Source: JAMXLJ01 sp036558745 (GTDB lineage Bacteria > Actinomycetota > Acidimicrobiia > IMCC26256 > JAMXLJ01). Taken from it: 64,000 nucleotides of DNA. The notes under the pieces are model-generated. The model had not been told where the DNA came from and did not search any database. It was given only the letters and a program-made list of their open reading frames with translations. The stretch lies in contig DATBEZ010000052.1 of the NCBI GenBank assembly GCA_036558745.1, forward strand, positions 1 to 64,000, written 5' to 3'. Made by a program: the position numbers and the translations under genes. Shown here piece after piece: positions 1 to 7,792 of this stretch; the stretch's first letter is position 1; every line of letters starts with the position of its first letter.

Positions 1-798
1 GGCAACTACGACCGTCGCGTGCATTCGTCGTCGCGCGACGAGGTGGGTGAGCTCGCACGAGCGTTCAACAGCATGGCGGCCGACCTCGCGGAGACCGATC
101 GCGTTCGCCGCGATCTCGTCGCCAACGTGTCGCACGAGCTCCGCACACCCATCACCGCGCTGCAGGCGGTGCTCGAGAACCTGGTCGACGGGGTGGAGCC
201 ACCCGATCCGCAGACGCTGCGCACGATGCTGGCCCAGGTCGAGCGGCTCGGCCGGCTGGTGACCCAGCTGCTGGACCTCTCACGGCTCGAGGCCGGCACC
301 GTGCCGCTCGAGCGCCAGCCGTTCCCGATCGCGCCTCTGCTCGAGCACGCGGTGCGCGAGTCGCAGCTCCACGCGCCGGGCGTCAACATCGACGTCGCTG
401 TGGAGTCGCCCGAGCTCGCGGCCGACGGCGACCCCGAGCGCGTGCACCAGGTCGTCGCGAACCTGCTCGAGAACGCGGTCCGCTACACGCCGACCGGCGG
501 ACGGGTCGAGGTGCAGGCGCGGCGCACGCGCGACGGCGTACGCGTCGAGGTGAGCGACGAAGGACCCGGGATCCCCGAGGCGGACGCGGCGCGCGTGTTC
601 GAGCGGTTCTACCGCGCCGACCACGCGCGCGCCTCCGGCGACGGCGGCGCGGGTCTCGGGCTCGCGATCGCGCAATGGATCGTCGAGCTCCACGGCGGCG
701 AGATCCATCCCGAGCGGCGCGAGCCGCACGGCTGCCGGATGGTCGTGACGCTGCCCGCGGCGAAGCGACCGTTCGTGAACGAGCCGGTTCCCGCATGA
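1..798 (+). CDS. Sensor histidine kinase, 5' end outside window
   Basis: Membrane sensor kinase that autophosphorylates on His and passes the phosphate to a response regulator. The frame is already open at base 1, so the sensor and transmembrane part lie outside. What remains is the end of a HAMP domain (DEVGELARAFNSMA), the HisKA dimer/phosphoacceptor segment with the H-box VSHELRTP, and a complete HATPase: N-box NLLENAVRYT, G1 box DEGPGIPE, F-box FERFYR and G2 box GAGLGLAI. It looks catalytically intact. The stop at 796-798 lies at the start of ribB, so they may be co-transcribed, but no functional link is obvious. The partner regulator should be upstream, outside the window. The class is clear; the signal sensed is unknown. 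Confidence 0.93.
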   Translation, partial: GNYDRRVHSSSRDEVGELARAFNSMAADLAETDRVRRDLVANVSHELRTPITALQAVLENLVDGVEPPDPQTLRTMLAQVERLGRLVTQLLDLSRLEAGTVPLERQPFPIAPLLEHAVRESQLHAPGVNIDVAVESPELAADGDPERVHQVVANLLENAVRYTPTGGRVEVQARRTRDGVRVEVSDEGPGIPEADAARVFERFYRADHARASGDGGAGLGLAIAQWIVELHGGEIHPERREPHGCRMVVTLPAAKRPFVNEPVPA

Positions 799-836
799 CC
801 GGCGACACGACCGAAGAGAACATGTCAGGAGGCACC

Positions 837-1478
837 GTGGCCCAGGCGTTCGCACCCATCGAGGACGCGCTCCGCAGGATCCGACGCGGCGAGATGGTGC
901 TCGTCACCGACGACGAGGAACGTGAGAACGAGGGCGATCTCACCATGGCGGCGGGATGGGTCACACCCGACGCGATCAACTTCATGCTCCGGTGGGCGCG
1001 CGGCCTCGTGTGCATGCCCTGCGACGCCACCCGCCTCGACGAGCTCGAGATCGGCCCGATGGTCCCGCCCGAGCGGGCCACGTGCGACACCGCGTTCGCG
1101 GTGTCGATCGACCACCGCTCCGTCGGCAGCGGCATCTCGGCGCACGACCGGGCCGAGACGATCCGCCGGGTGCTCGACCCGCTGACCGAGGCGGGCGACT
1201 TCCACCGTCCGGGTCACGTGTTCCCCCTGCGGGCGCGGCCGGGCGGTGTACTGGAGCGGCGCGGTCATACCGAGGCCTCGGTCGACCTGGCCCGGCTCGC
1301 GGGGCTGCCGCCGGTCGCGGTGATCTGCGAGGTGCTCCACGACGACGGCTCGCCCGCGCGCCGGCCGTACCTCGAGCTGTTCGCGGAGGAGCACCGGGTC
1401 ACGATGATCTCGGTCGAGCAGGTGGTCGCGTACCGCGAGCGGGTCGAGGACACCGCGCCCGCACCGCTGCTCCTCTGA
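837..1478 (+). CDS. ribB: 3,4-dihydroxy-2-butanone 4-phosphate synthase
   Basis: Converts ribulose 5-phosphate to 3,4-dihydroxy-2-butanone 4-phosphate plus formate, supplying the four-carbon unit of riboflavin. The 213-residue product matches the usual single-domain length. Family motifs are present: the acidic metal loop DDEERENEGDL, the SGISAHDRAETIR segment, GHVFPLRA, GGVLERRGHTEASVDLARLAG (metal-binding His region) and ICEVLHDDGS. There is no fused GTP cyclohydrolase II (RibA) domain, unlike many actinobacterial RibBA proteins, and no other rib gene lies nearby. I chose GTG 837 because AGGAGG at 827-832 lies just upstream. ATG 795, which would overlap the kinase stop, and ATG 822 are in-frame alternatives without a comparable ribosome site. 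Confidence 0.92.
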   Translation: MAQAFAPIEDALRRIRRGEMVLVTDDEERENEGDLTMAAGWVTPDAINFMLRWARGLVCMPCDATRLDELEIGPMVPPERATCDTAFAVSIDHRSVGSGISAHDRAETIRRVLDPLTEAGDFHRPGHVFPLRARPGGVLERRGHTEASVDLARLAGLPPVAVICEVLHDDGSPARRPYLELFAEEHRVTMISVEQVVAYRERVEDTAPAPLLL

Positions 1479-1487
1479 TCCCCTTGT

Positions 1488-1537
1488 TCGGTTGGGACAC
1501 GAAGCGGTGTTCCGGCGCCGGTTCGTGTCCCAACCGA
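1488..1537. terminator. Intergenic hairpin, GTTGGGAC family, copy 1
   Basis: A perfect 16-bp inverted repeat (1488-1503 and 1522-1537, arm TCGGTTGGGACACGAA) with an 18-base loop. It sits between the convergent ribB and phosphoribosyltransferase genes, so a bidirectional terminator is the simplest role. There is no T-tract. The same arm sequence recurs near 7.7 kb and, shortened, near 41.5 kb with different loops, so it may instead belong to a dispersed repeat family. Confidence 0.7.
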
Positions 1538-1553
1538 GCGACGACGGAAGCGG

Positions 1554-2852
1554 TCAGGTGAGGTGCTCGACGAACCAGTCGCGCGCGAGCTTCGTCACCT
1601 GCTCCATCGCGCCGGGCTCCTCGAAGAGGTGCGTCGCACCGGGCACGACCTCGAGCCGGGCCGGCTCGGAGATGGCGCGCTGGGCGTCCCGGTTGAGCGC
1701 GAGCACCTGCTCGTCGTCGCCCCCGACGATGAGCAGCGTCGGCGTGCGCACGTGCGCCAGACGCGCGCCGGCGAGGTCGGGCCGGCCGCCGCGCGACACG
1801 ATGGCGCGCAGCTCCGGACCCGCATCGGGCGCGGCCCACAGCGCCGCGCCGGCACCGGTGCTCGCACCGAACCAGCCGACGGGTGAGTCGGCCAGACCGG
1901 GCCGTTCCGCCAGCCAGCGCGTCGCGTCCAGCAGCCGCCGGCCGAGCCGCTCGACGTCGAACACCGCGCGCCGGTCGACCGCCTCGCTCGGCGTGAGCAG
2001 GTCGAAGAGCAGCGTCGACAACCCCGCCTCCTGCAGCGCCATCGCGACCCCGCGGTTGCGCGGGCTGCGGTGGCTGCTGCCGCTCCCGTGCGCGAACACC
2101 ACGGTTCCGGTGTCCCCGGGCACGAACGCGAGCTGGCCGGGCAGCTGCGCGCCGGCGACCTCGACCTGCACCGCGTACTCCGTCGCGACCGACACCGTCG
2201 GGATCCGATCGCTGTCCTCTTGCAACGAGCGACCGAGCAGCCGTAGCACGGTGTCCTCGGACACGGGTGAGAAGTCGGCGTACCACTGACCCACGCTCAT
2301 GAAGTTCGTGGGCGTCGCCGGGCAGACGACGTCGTCGGCGACGAGCGCGACACCCGCAACCGTGTCGGGCGCGCCGACAGGAACGGCGACGACGATGCGG
2401 CGCGCGCCACGCCGGCGCAAGACCGCGATCGCGGCGCGCATCGTCGAACCGGTCGCGAGCCCGTCGTCGACGACGATGACCGTCCGGCCCTTCACGCGTG
2501 CGGCAGGTCGCACGGAACGGATCGATGTGAGCCGCTCGTCGAGCTCGCGCTCGGCCCACCGCACGAGCTCGTCGCGCGTCGCGTCGTCCACACCGAGACG
2601 CGCGATGAGCCGCTCGTCCAGCACGACCACACCGTCCTCGCCGACCGCGCCCAGCGCGAGCTCCGGTTGCTGCGGCGCGCCCACCTTGCGGACGACGACC
2701 GCGTCGAGCTCGGATCCCAGCGCGCGTGCGATCTCGAAGCCGACGGGGACGCCGCCGCGTGGCAGCGCGGCCACGACGGGGTGACGCTCGCGGTACATGT
2801 GGAGCGCCTCGGCCAGGCGGCCACCGGCGTCGCCACGGTCGCGGTAGAGCAT
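1554..2852 (-). CDS. Phosphoribosyltransferase fused to alpha/beta hydrolase
   Basis: Two-domain protein of 432 residues. The N-terminal ~210 residues are a type I phosphoribosyltransferase: ALPRGGVPVGFEIA is the usual early loop, and VIVVDDGLATGSTM is the PRPP-binding signature (DD plus A/T-G-S/T). The C-terminal half is a dienelactone-hydrolase-like alpha/beta hydrolase: FAHGSGSS oxyanion loop, GWFGASTGAGAAL nucleophile elbow with Ser, an Asp in IVGGDDEQV and a final His in GATHLF. The same fusion occurs in actinobacteria, but its substrate is not known to me. ATG 2852 follows GGGAG at good spacing; ATG 2888 and 2924 are in-frame alternatives. A role in nucleobase salvage or stress is inference only. 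Confidence 0.85.
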   Translation of the reverse strand: MLYRDRGDAGGRLAEALHMYRERHPVVAALPRGGVPVGFEIARALGSELDAVVVRKVGAPQQPELALGAVGEDGVVVLDERLIARLGVDDATRDELVRWAERELDERLTSIRSVRPAARVKGRTVIVVDDGLATGSTMRAAIAVLRRRGARRIVVAVPVGAPDTVAGVALVADDVVCPATPTNFMSVGQWYADFSPVSEDTVLRLLGRSLQEDSDRIPTVSVATEYAVQVEVAGAQLPGQLAFVPGDTGTVVFAHGSGSSHRSPRNRGVAMALQEAGLSTLLFDLLTPSEAVDRRAVFDVERLGRRLLDATRWLAERPGLADSPVGWFGASTGAGAALWAAPDAGPELRAIVSRGGRPDLAGARLAHVRTPTLLIVGGDDEQVLALNRDAQRAISEPARLEVVPGATHLFEEPGAMEQVTKLARDWFVEHLT

Positions 2853-2944
2853 GCGCCATCTCCCGGACGGACGGCGGACCGCCTTCATGGTGTCGCCGCG
2901 GGTCGGCTCGCGCAACCTGCCCATCGCAGGGTGATGTGAGGCCG

Positions 2945-3583
2945 CTACCGGACGAGCGAGAGCACGAGCGCGCCCTGGCCCAGGTGGTACGTGACGATGA
3001 TGGCGAGCGGCATCCAGGGCCGCGGCTGCACGAAGCGCTCCCATGCGATCAGGGTGTCCGACGCGAAGAACGACACCGCGCCGGCGGCGCCGAGCCACGG
3101 TCCCGCCGCGAGCGCGCCCGTCACCATCGCCGAGATCACGACCATGTACGCGACGACGGGTCCGCGAAGCGTCGCATCGTCGCCGCGCCAGATCGCGCCC
3201 AGGATGCGCGACCCGACCACCACGTCGACGGTCACGACGACGAGCGTCGCCGCGACGAGCGCACTGGCGGATCCCTGGTGCAGGTCGAACCCGATCGTGT
3301 ACGCGACGTGGGCGAGCAGGAACGACACGAGACCCGGCACGAAGAGGTCTTGGGGCAGCATGAGGAACACGTCACCCACGAGCGAGAACACGAGCGCGAT
3401 GACGAACCACGTGCGCCGGTCGCTGTACGTCGGTTCGACGACGAGCGCGAGCGCGACGAGCACCGCGAGCACCGCGGGCTTGGCCACGTACTCCACCCGC
3501 TTGGTCCGCGTCGCGACCGCCCACCAGTCCACGAGCGCTGCGGCGGCCGCCACCGCGAGCAGGACCCAGGCCGCCGACGTCAC
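2945..3583 (-). CDS. YhhN/TMEM86 family membrane protein (lysoplasmalogenase-like)
   Basis: Integral membrane protein of about 212 residues with seven to eight predicted hydrophobic helices and few loops. Family signs are VGDVFLMLP near the middle, AHVAYTIGF, and the C-terminal run ASDTLIAWERFV followed by a YHLGQGAL helix. Mammalian TMEM86 members cleave the vinyl-ether bond of lysoplasmalogen; bacterial members are mostly uncharacterised, so the activity here is only inferred. The start is uncertain: GTG 3583 gives a normal length and opens directly into the first helix, while ATG 3658 would add 25 non-hydrophobic residues and overlap the divergent hydrolase start. Confidence 0.8.
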   Translation of the reverse strand: MTSAAWVLLAVAAAAALVDWWAVATRTKRVEYVAKPAVLAVLVALALVVEPTYSDRRTWFVIALVFSLVGDVFLMLPQDLFVPGLVSFLLAHVAYTIGFDLHQGSASALVAATLVVVTVDVVVGSRILGAIWRGDDATLRGPVVAYMVVISAMVTGALAAGPWLGAAGAVSFFASDTLIAWERFVQPRPWMPLAIIVTYHLGQGALVLSLVR

Positions 3584-3656
3584 GGCCGTGTTGTAGCCGA
3601 CGAGCGTGCCCGCCCGCGGCCTCAGCGACCGGGCGGCGGCGATAGGTTGCCCGTCC

Positions 3657-4376
3657 ATGGATACCGAGACGATCACGCTGCAGACCACCGACGGCCCGAT
3701 GGAGTGCTTCGAGGCCCGGCCCGAGGGCGCGGAGCGGGCGGTGATCGTCATCCAGGAGGCGTTCGGCGTCAACGACCACATCAAGGACGTGACGACGCGC
3801 TTCGCGGGCGAGGGCTACCGCGCGATCGCGCCGGCCCTCTACCACCGTTCCGGCGGCGGCACCGCGCCCTACGACGACTTCTCGAAGGTGATGCCGCTGC
3901 TCGAGGGCTTCACGGACGACGGCGCGCTGATCGACGTCGACGCGACGCTCGCCCACCTCGCCGGTGCGGGCATCGACGCGGGCCGCGTCGGCATCGTGGG
4001 CTTCTGCATGGGCGGACGGGTCTCGTTCCTCGTCTCGGTCCGTCGCGCGCTCGGAGCGGGCGTCGGCTTCTACGGCGGCGGGATCGTCACACCGCGCTTC
4101 CCCGGTCAGGCGAAGCTCGTCGACGAGGTCGCGTCGCTGAAGACGCCGTGGCTCGGCCTCTTCGGCGACCGCGACGGGTCGATCCCGGTCGACGACGTCG
4201 AGACGTTGCGCGCCGCGCTCGACCGCGCACCGGTCGACCACGACGTCGTGCGCTACCCCGAGTCGGAGCACGGGTTCTTCTGCGACCTGCGGCCGAGCTA
4301 CCACGCGGAGGCCTCGGCCGACGCGTGGCCGCGCACGCTGGACTGGTTCGCGAAGCATCTCGGCGGAGGCGCATAG
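3657..4376 (+). CDS. Dienelactone hydrolase family protein
   Basis: Cytosolic alpha/beta hydrolase of 239 residues. The nucleophile is Cys117 in GIVGFCMGGR, as in true dienelactone hydrolases that open the lactone ring in chlorocatechol breakdown. The early Glu of VIQEAFGVN that activates the cysteine is present, as are the Asp in LFGDRDGSIP and the His in SEHGFFCD, so the triad is complete. No other catechol-pathway gene is nearby, and many members act on unrelated esters, so the substrate is open. Its ATG lies on a CCATGG that also holds a possible start of the divergent YhhN gene, so little room is left for a promoter. Confidence 0.9.
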   Translation: MDTETITLQTTDGPMECFEARPEGAERAVIVIQEAFGVNDHIKDVTTRFAGEGYRAIAPALYHRSGGGTAPYDDFSKVMPLLEGFTDDGALIDVDATLAHLAGAGIDAGRVGIVGFCMGGRVSFLVSVRRALGAGVGFYGGGIVTPRFPGQAKLVDEVASLKTPWLGLFGDRDGSIPVDDVETLRAALDRAPVDHDVVRYPESEHGFFCDLRPSYHAEASADAWPRTLDWFAKHLGGGA

Positions 4377-4392
4377 CCCGCGGTTCGCGGCG

Positions 4393-4995
4393 CTACGGGG
4401 CCAGCCGTTCGACGATCCACGTCCCGCCGGCCCGCCGGTAGCGCAGCCGATCGTGCAACCGGTCCGCCCGTGACTGCCAGAACTCGAACGTCTCGGGCGC
4501 GACCACGTACCCGCCCCAGTCGTCGGGCAGCGGCACCGCGCCGCCCGCGTGGCGGGCCGCGAGCTCGGCGTAGCGGGCCTCGAGCTCGACCCGGCTCCCG
4601 ACGACGTCGCTCTGTGGCGACACCGCCGCACTGACGCGGCTGCCGAAGGGACGGCCGTCGAAGTACGCACGGGACCGTTCCCGGCTCGTGCGTCGAACCG
4701 TCCCCTCGATGCGGACCTGGCGCTCCTGCTCACCCCAGTGGAACACGAGCGCGGCGCGCGGGTTCGCGGCGAGCTCCCGACCCTTGCGGCTCGCGTAGTT
4801 CGTGTAGAAGACGAAGCCCTCCTCGTCGACGCCGCGCAACAGGACCATGCGGGCCGAGACGCGACCGTCGGGTGTCGCGGTCGCGATCGTCATCGCCTCC
4901 GGCTGGCGGAGCCCTTCGCGACGCGCGTCGTCGAACCAGCGCGCGAACTGGGCGAAGGGATCCGGATCGACGTCGTCCTCGCGCAGCTCCCCCAT
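4393..4995 (-). CDS. pdxH: Pyridoxine/pyridoxamine 5'-phosphate oxidase
   Basis: FMN-dependent oxidase making pyridoxal 5'-phosphate from PNP or PMP, the last step of vitamin B6 synthesis or salvage. The 200-residue split-barrel protein has the full family layout: EAMTIATATPDGRVSARMVLLRG (FMN-binding strand region), GFVFYTNYASRKGREL, NPRAALVFHW, ERQVRIEGTV, SPQSDVVGSR and the C-terminal PETFEFWQSRADRLHDR. The length and the C-terminal FWQ...R.HDR signature separate it from general split-barrel flavin reductases. It is followed 9 bases upstream by the CoA-transferase on the same strand, so the two may be co-transcribed without an obvious metabolic link. Confidence 0.95.
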   Translation of the reverse strand: MGELREDDVDPDPFAQFARWFDDARREGLRQPEAMTIATATPDGRVSARMVLLRGVDEEGFVFYTNYASRKGRELAANPRAALVFHWGEQERQVRIEGTVRRTSRERSRAYFDGRPFGSRVSAAVSPQSDVVGSRVELEARYAELAARHAGGAVPLPDDWGGYVVAPETFEFWQSRADRLHDRLRYRRAGGTWIVERLAP

Positions 4996-5004
4996 CCGGC
5001 GAGC

Positions 5005-6240
5005 CTACGCGCGCGGTCCCTCGATCACGCCTGCCGCGTGCAGCCCATCGAGCGCCGCGTCGTCGAGGCCGGCCAGCGCACGCAGCACCTCGTCGGTGTG
5101 GCGGCCGAGCTCGGGACCGACGGCCGCGACCTGGCCGGGCGTGCGCGTCAGCTTCGGCACGACGCCCGCCATCGCGACCGGCCGGTCGAAACCGGCGGCC
5201 AGCCGGACCACCATGTCGCGCGCCGCGAGCTGCGGATCGCGCGAAAGGTCGGCCGCGGTCTGGATGCGACCCGCCGGCACCGCGTGGGCGCGCAGCCGTT
5301 CGAGGAGCGCATCGGTCGACAGTGTCGCGGTCCAGGCCGCGATGAGCTCGTCGAGCTCGGCCATGTTCACACCGCGCGCCGCGTGGTCCGCGAAGCGCGG
5401 GTCGCGTGCGAGATCGGATCGTTGCATCGCGCCGGTCAGGCGCGCATACACCGCGTCGGCGTTCGCGGCGATCACGACGAGGTCGCCGTCGGCGGTGGGG
5501 TACGCGTTCGACGGCGACACACCGGGCAGCACTCCACCGGAACGGCCGCGCACCACGCCCGCGAGCTCGTAGTCGGCGACCGTCGACTCCATGAGTGCGA
5601 AGACCGACTCCGCGATCGCGACGTCGACCTCCTGCCCGCGCCCGCTGCGTGCCCGTTCGTGCAGCGCGCTCAGCGTGCCGATCACCGCGAACAGCGCCGC
5701 GAGGGAGTCGCCGAGGCTGACGCCGGCGCGGCTCGGGAGGCGGTCGGGGTCGCCCGTCGTGTGGCGGATCCCGCCCGCGGCCTCGCCGATGCTGCCGAAG
5801 CCGGCCTCCGCGGCGCGCGGGCCGCTGCGCCCGAAGCCCGAGACGTGCACCATGACCAGTCCGGGGTTGGCCGCCGCCAGCGCGTCGTAGCCGAGCCCGA
5901 AGCTTTCGAGCGTGCCGGGGCGGAAGTTCTCGAGCACCACGTCGCAGGACCGCGCGATCGACGCCACGAGCGCCGCGCCCTCGGGCCGGCGGAGGTCGAT
6001 GGCGACCGAGCGCTTGTTGCGGGCGATCGCTGGCCACCACACACTGCGCGGCGCACCGCCCGCTGTCGGTGGCAGGCAGACGCCCCAGCGGCGCATCGGG
6101 TCACCGTCACCCGGCGGCTCGACCTTGACGACCTCGGCGCCCAGGTCGCCGAGCAGCTGGCCGGCGAAGGGCCCGGCGATGAAGCTGCCCAGCTCGAGGA
6201 CCCGCACGTCACGCAAGGGCGTCTCCGGAGGGCGGGCCAC
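5005..6240 (-). CDS. CaiB/BaiF family (family III) CoA-transferase
   Basis: Transfers CoA between carboxylic acids through an aspartyl-CoA intermediate. The ~411-residue chain starts with the family signature VRVLELGSFIAGPFAGQ, then LGAEVVKVEPPGDGDPMRRWG, the NKRSVAIDLRRPEG segment and the loop VLENFRPG that positions CoA. The catalytic Asp is expected at LGDSLAALFAVIG. The acyl substrate cannot be read from sequence; family members act on formyl-, carnitine-, racemase- and dicarboxylate-CoAs. GTG 6240 is chosen because it opens directly into the conserved N-terminus; longer in-frame starts reach 6327 but overlap the divergent gene's start. No clear ribosome site is visible. Confidence 0.9.
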   Translation of the reverse strand: MARPPETPLRDVRVLELGSFIAGPFAGQLLGDLGAEVVKVEPPGDGDPMRRWGVCLPPTAGGAPRSVWWPAIARNKRSVAIDLRRPEGAALVASIARSCDVVLENFRPGTLESFGLGYDALAAANPGLVMVHVSGFGRSGPRAAEAGFGSIGEAAGGIRHTTGDPDRLPSRAGVSLGDSLAALFAVIGTLSALHERARSGRGQEVDVAIAESVFALMESTVADYELAGVVRGRSGGVLPGVSPSNAYPTADGDLVVIAANADAVYARLTGAMQRSDLARDPRFADHAARGVNMAELDELIAAWTATLSTDALLERLRAHAVPAGRIQTAADLSRDPQLAARDMVVRLAAGFDRPVAMAGVVPKLTRTPGQVAAVGPELGRHTDEVLRALAGLDDAALDGLHAAGVIEGPRA

Positions 6241-6311
6241 GGCCGGGCAGCCTGGCACGGCCGGGCGGGGATCCGCGAGCCGGGCCGGCCCCGCTCCTAC
6301 GCTGCCGGGCA

Positions 6312-7688
6312 GTGGGAGCGGGCGCACGGGTCTCCACGAGTCGTCGCGCCGCCCGCCGGCGCCGACGTCGTCGCGCCGTCGCCACGGCCCTCACCGGCGC
6401 CGTCGTCGTGGCCGCGATGCTGGGAACGGCGTTCGCGATCAGCCGCGACCACGGCCGGCGGACCCGGGTCGAGGGTGAGCAGCTGGCCCGTCCCGGTGCG
6501 TCGACGTCGACCGAGGCCACCGACGCCACGACCTCGTCGTCCACGACCGCGCTGGCCGGCACCCTGCCCGAGACCGGTCCCTCGGGTGCCGGGACCGGGA
6601 CGACCGGGCCGGGCGGGTCGGGTCGCCGGGGCACCGGATCGTCGCCGGGCGCCAACGGCACCGGTGGCGCGGGCGGCACCGCCGGCGACAACGGAGGCGG
6701 CGCATCCGCGGGCGGCGGCACCGCCGTCGTCCCACCCGTGGTCGCGGTGCACGCGCTCGACTGGTCGCCGGGCTACGTCACCGACGACGGCACGACGACG
6801 TGGGCCGTCGACCTCCTCGAGTCGGGGCGGGTCGCGCGCCTCGACGGCGCGGGACACGTCGTCGGCGCGGGTCACGTGATGCCGTACGTGTCGGGTCTCG
6901 CGCCGGTCGGCGGCGGCGCGTGGGTGCTGCGCTCCGCGTGTCCGTCGGGCACACCCGAGCTGGTCCACCTCGACGGCGCCGCGCGCGCGTCGACGCCACT
7001 CGCGGTGCCGGTGCCGATCACGTGCGACGTCTCGCCCTCGCGGTCAGGCCTGGCCGCGGGCGGCGGACGGCTCTGGATCGCGGCGGGCGACCCGGCGCGC
7101 GGCGACGGCGGCCGACTGCTCGCCGTCGACCCGAGCTCGGGTGCTGTCGTCGCGAACGTCGAGCTCGCGGGCATCCCCGAGAGCGTGCAGACCGACGGCG
7201 ACGTCGTGTGGGTCGCGCTCGCAGGCGCGCCGTCGGTGGCGCCGGGCGACGTCGTCGTCGGCGGCTTCGATATCCGGAGCGCGCACCAGGTCGCGCGTGT
7301 CGTCGTGCACCAGCCCTTCGGCGTGCCGATGGTGCGCGCGGGCGCGGTGTGGTTCGGCGACGCGAGCGGCGCGCGCCGGGTGCCGTCCTCGGGCGGGGCG
7401 GGACAGACGTACGCGGTCGAGGGTCCGGGCTGCGCGGGCGGCACGCTGTTCGGGTTCGTGCCCGCCGCGGTGGGTGGCACCACGGTGTGGGGCACCCGGC
7501 TCGAGCTGGAGCACGAGGGCGGCCCGGTCGGTGACGTGGCCGTCGCGTCGGTGTGCCGTCTCGACCTCCGGAGCGGCACCGCCGTCGGCTGGGACGCGGG
7601 CGCGTTCACGGTGATCGCAGGCGACGCGTCGGGTGCGTGGCTCGTCGATCAGACGGGCGCCGGCCTCGTCCGCTGGACCATCGGCTGA
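6312..7688 (+). CDS. Membrane-anchored beta-propeller-like protein
   Basis: A 458-residue protein of unknown role. An Arg-rich N-terminus (RRAARRRRRRR) is followed by one transmembrane helix at about residues 22-44, so the bulk should be outside the cell. Residues ~60-135 are a low-complexity Thr/Ser then Gly-rich linker. The rest is a run of short repeats of the type WVALAG, LWIAAGD and AVWFGD spaced about 40-60 residues apart, as in NHL/Vgb-type propellers. I cannot assign a ligand or enzyme activity. Start is GTG 6312; the upstream divergent gene leaves about 70 bases between the two. It is followed by a GTTGGGAC-family hairpin, a likely transcription end. Confidence 0.75.
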   Translation: MGAGARVSTSRRAARRRRRRRAVATALTGAVVVAAMLGTAFAISRDHGRRTRVEGEQLARPGASTSTEATDATTSSSTTALAGTLPETGPSGAGTGTTGPGGSGRRGTGSSPGANGTGGAGGTAGDNGGGASAGGGTAVVPPVVAVHALDWSPGYVTDDGTTTWAVDLLESGRVARLDGAGHVVGAGHVMPYVSGLAPVGGGAWVLRSACPSGTPELVHLDGAARASTPLAVPVPITCDVSPSRSGLAAGGGRLWIAAGDPARGDGGRLLAVDPSSGAVVANVELAGIPESVQTDGDVVWVALAGAPSVAPGDVVVGGFDIRSAHQVARVVVHQPFGVPMVRAGAVWFGDASGARRVPSSGGAGQTYAVEGPGCAGGTLFGFVPAAVGGTTVWGTRLELEHEGGPVGDVAVASVCRLDLRSGTAVGWDAGAFTVIAGDASGAWLVDQTGAGLVRWTIG

Positions 7689-7713
7689 CTCGAACCGGCA
7701 CCACCACCACCCG

Positions 7714-7757
7714 GTTGGGACACGATCCGGTGTCATGGGCGCGGATCGTGTCCCAAC
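7714..7757. terminator. Intergenic hairpin, GTTGGGAC family, copy 2
   Basis: A perfect 15-bp inverted repeat (7714-7728 and 7743-7757, arm GTTGGGACACGATCC) around a 14-base loop, 25 bases after the propeller-like gene. No T-tract. Both flanking genes point rightwards, so here it can only terminate the upstream gene. Its arms share GTTGGGACACGA with the copy at 1.49 kb while the loop differs. Confidence 0.65.
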
Positions 7758-7772
7758 TGACCGTCGGGGTGT

Positions 7773-7789
7773 GAGCACCTAAGGTGCTC
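7773..7789. promoter_or_regulatory. 17-base palindrome at the acyl-CoA dehydrogenase start
   Basis: GAGCACCT-A-AGGTGCTC is a perfect 8+1+8 palindrome ending three bases before ATG 7793. It contains the AAGGTG that acts as the ribosome site. Position and symmetry fit a repressor operator or an RNA hairpin masking the ribosome site. No regulator gene is adjacent, so the protein partner is unknown. Confidence 0.45.
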
Positions 7790-7792
7790 GTC

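Noticed and set aside
4549..6879. 776-codon rightward frame across pdxH and the CoA-transferase
   Set aside because: Antisense shadow of two recognisable enzymes.
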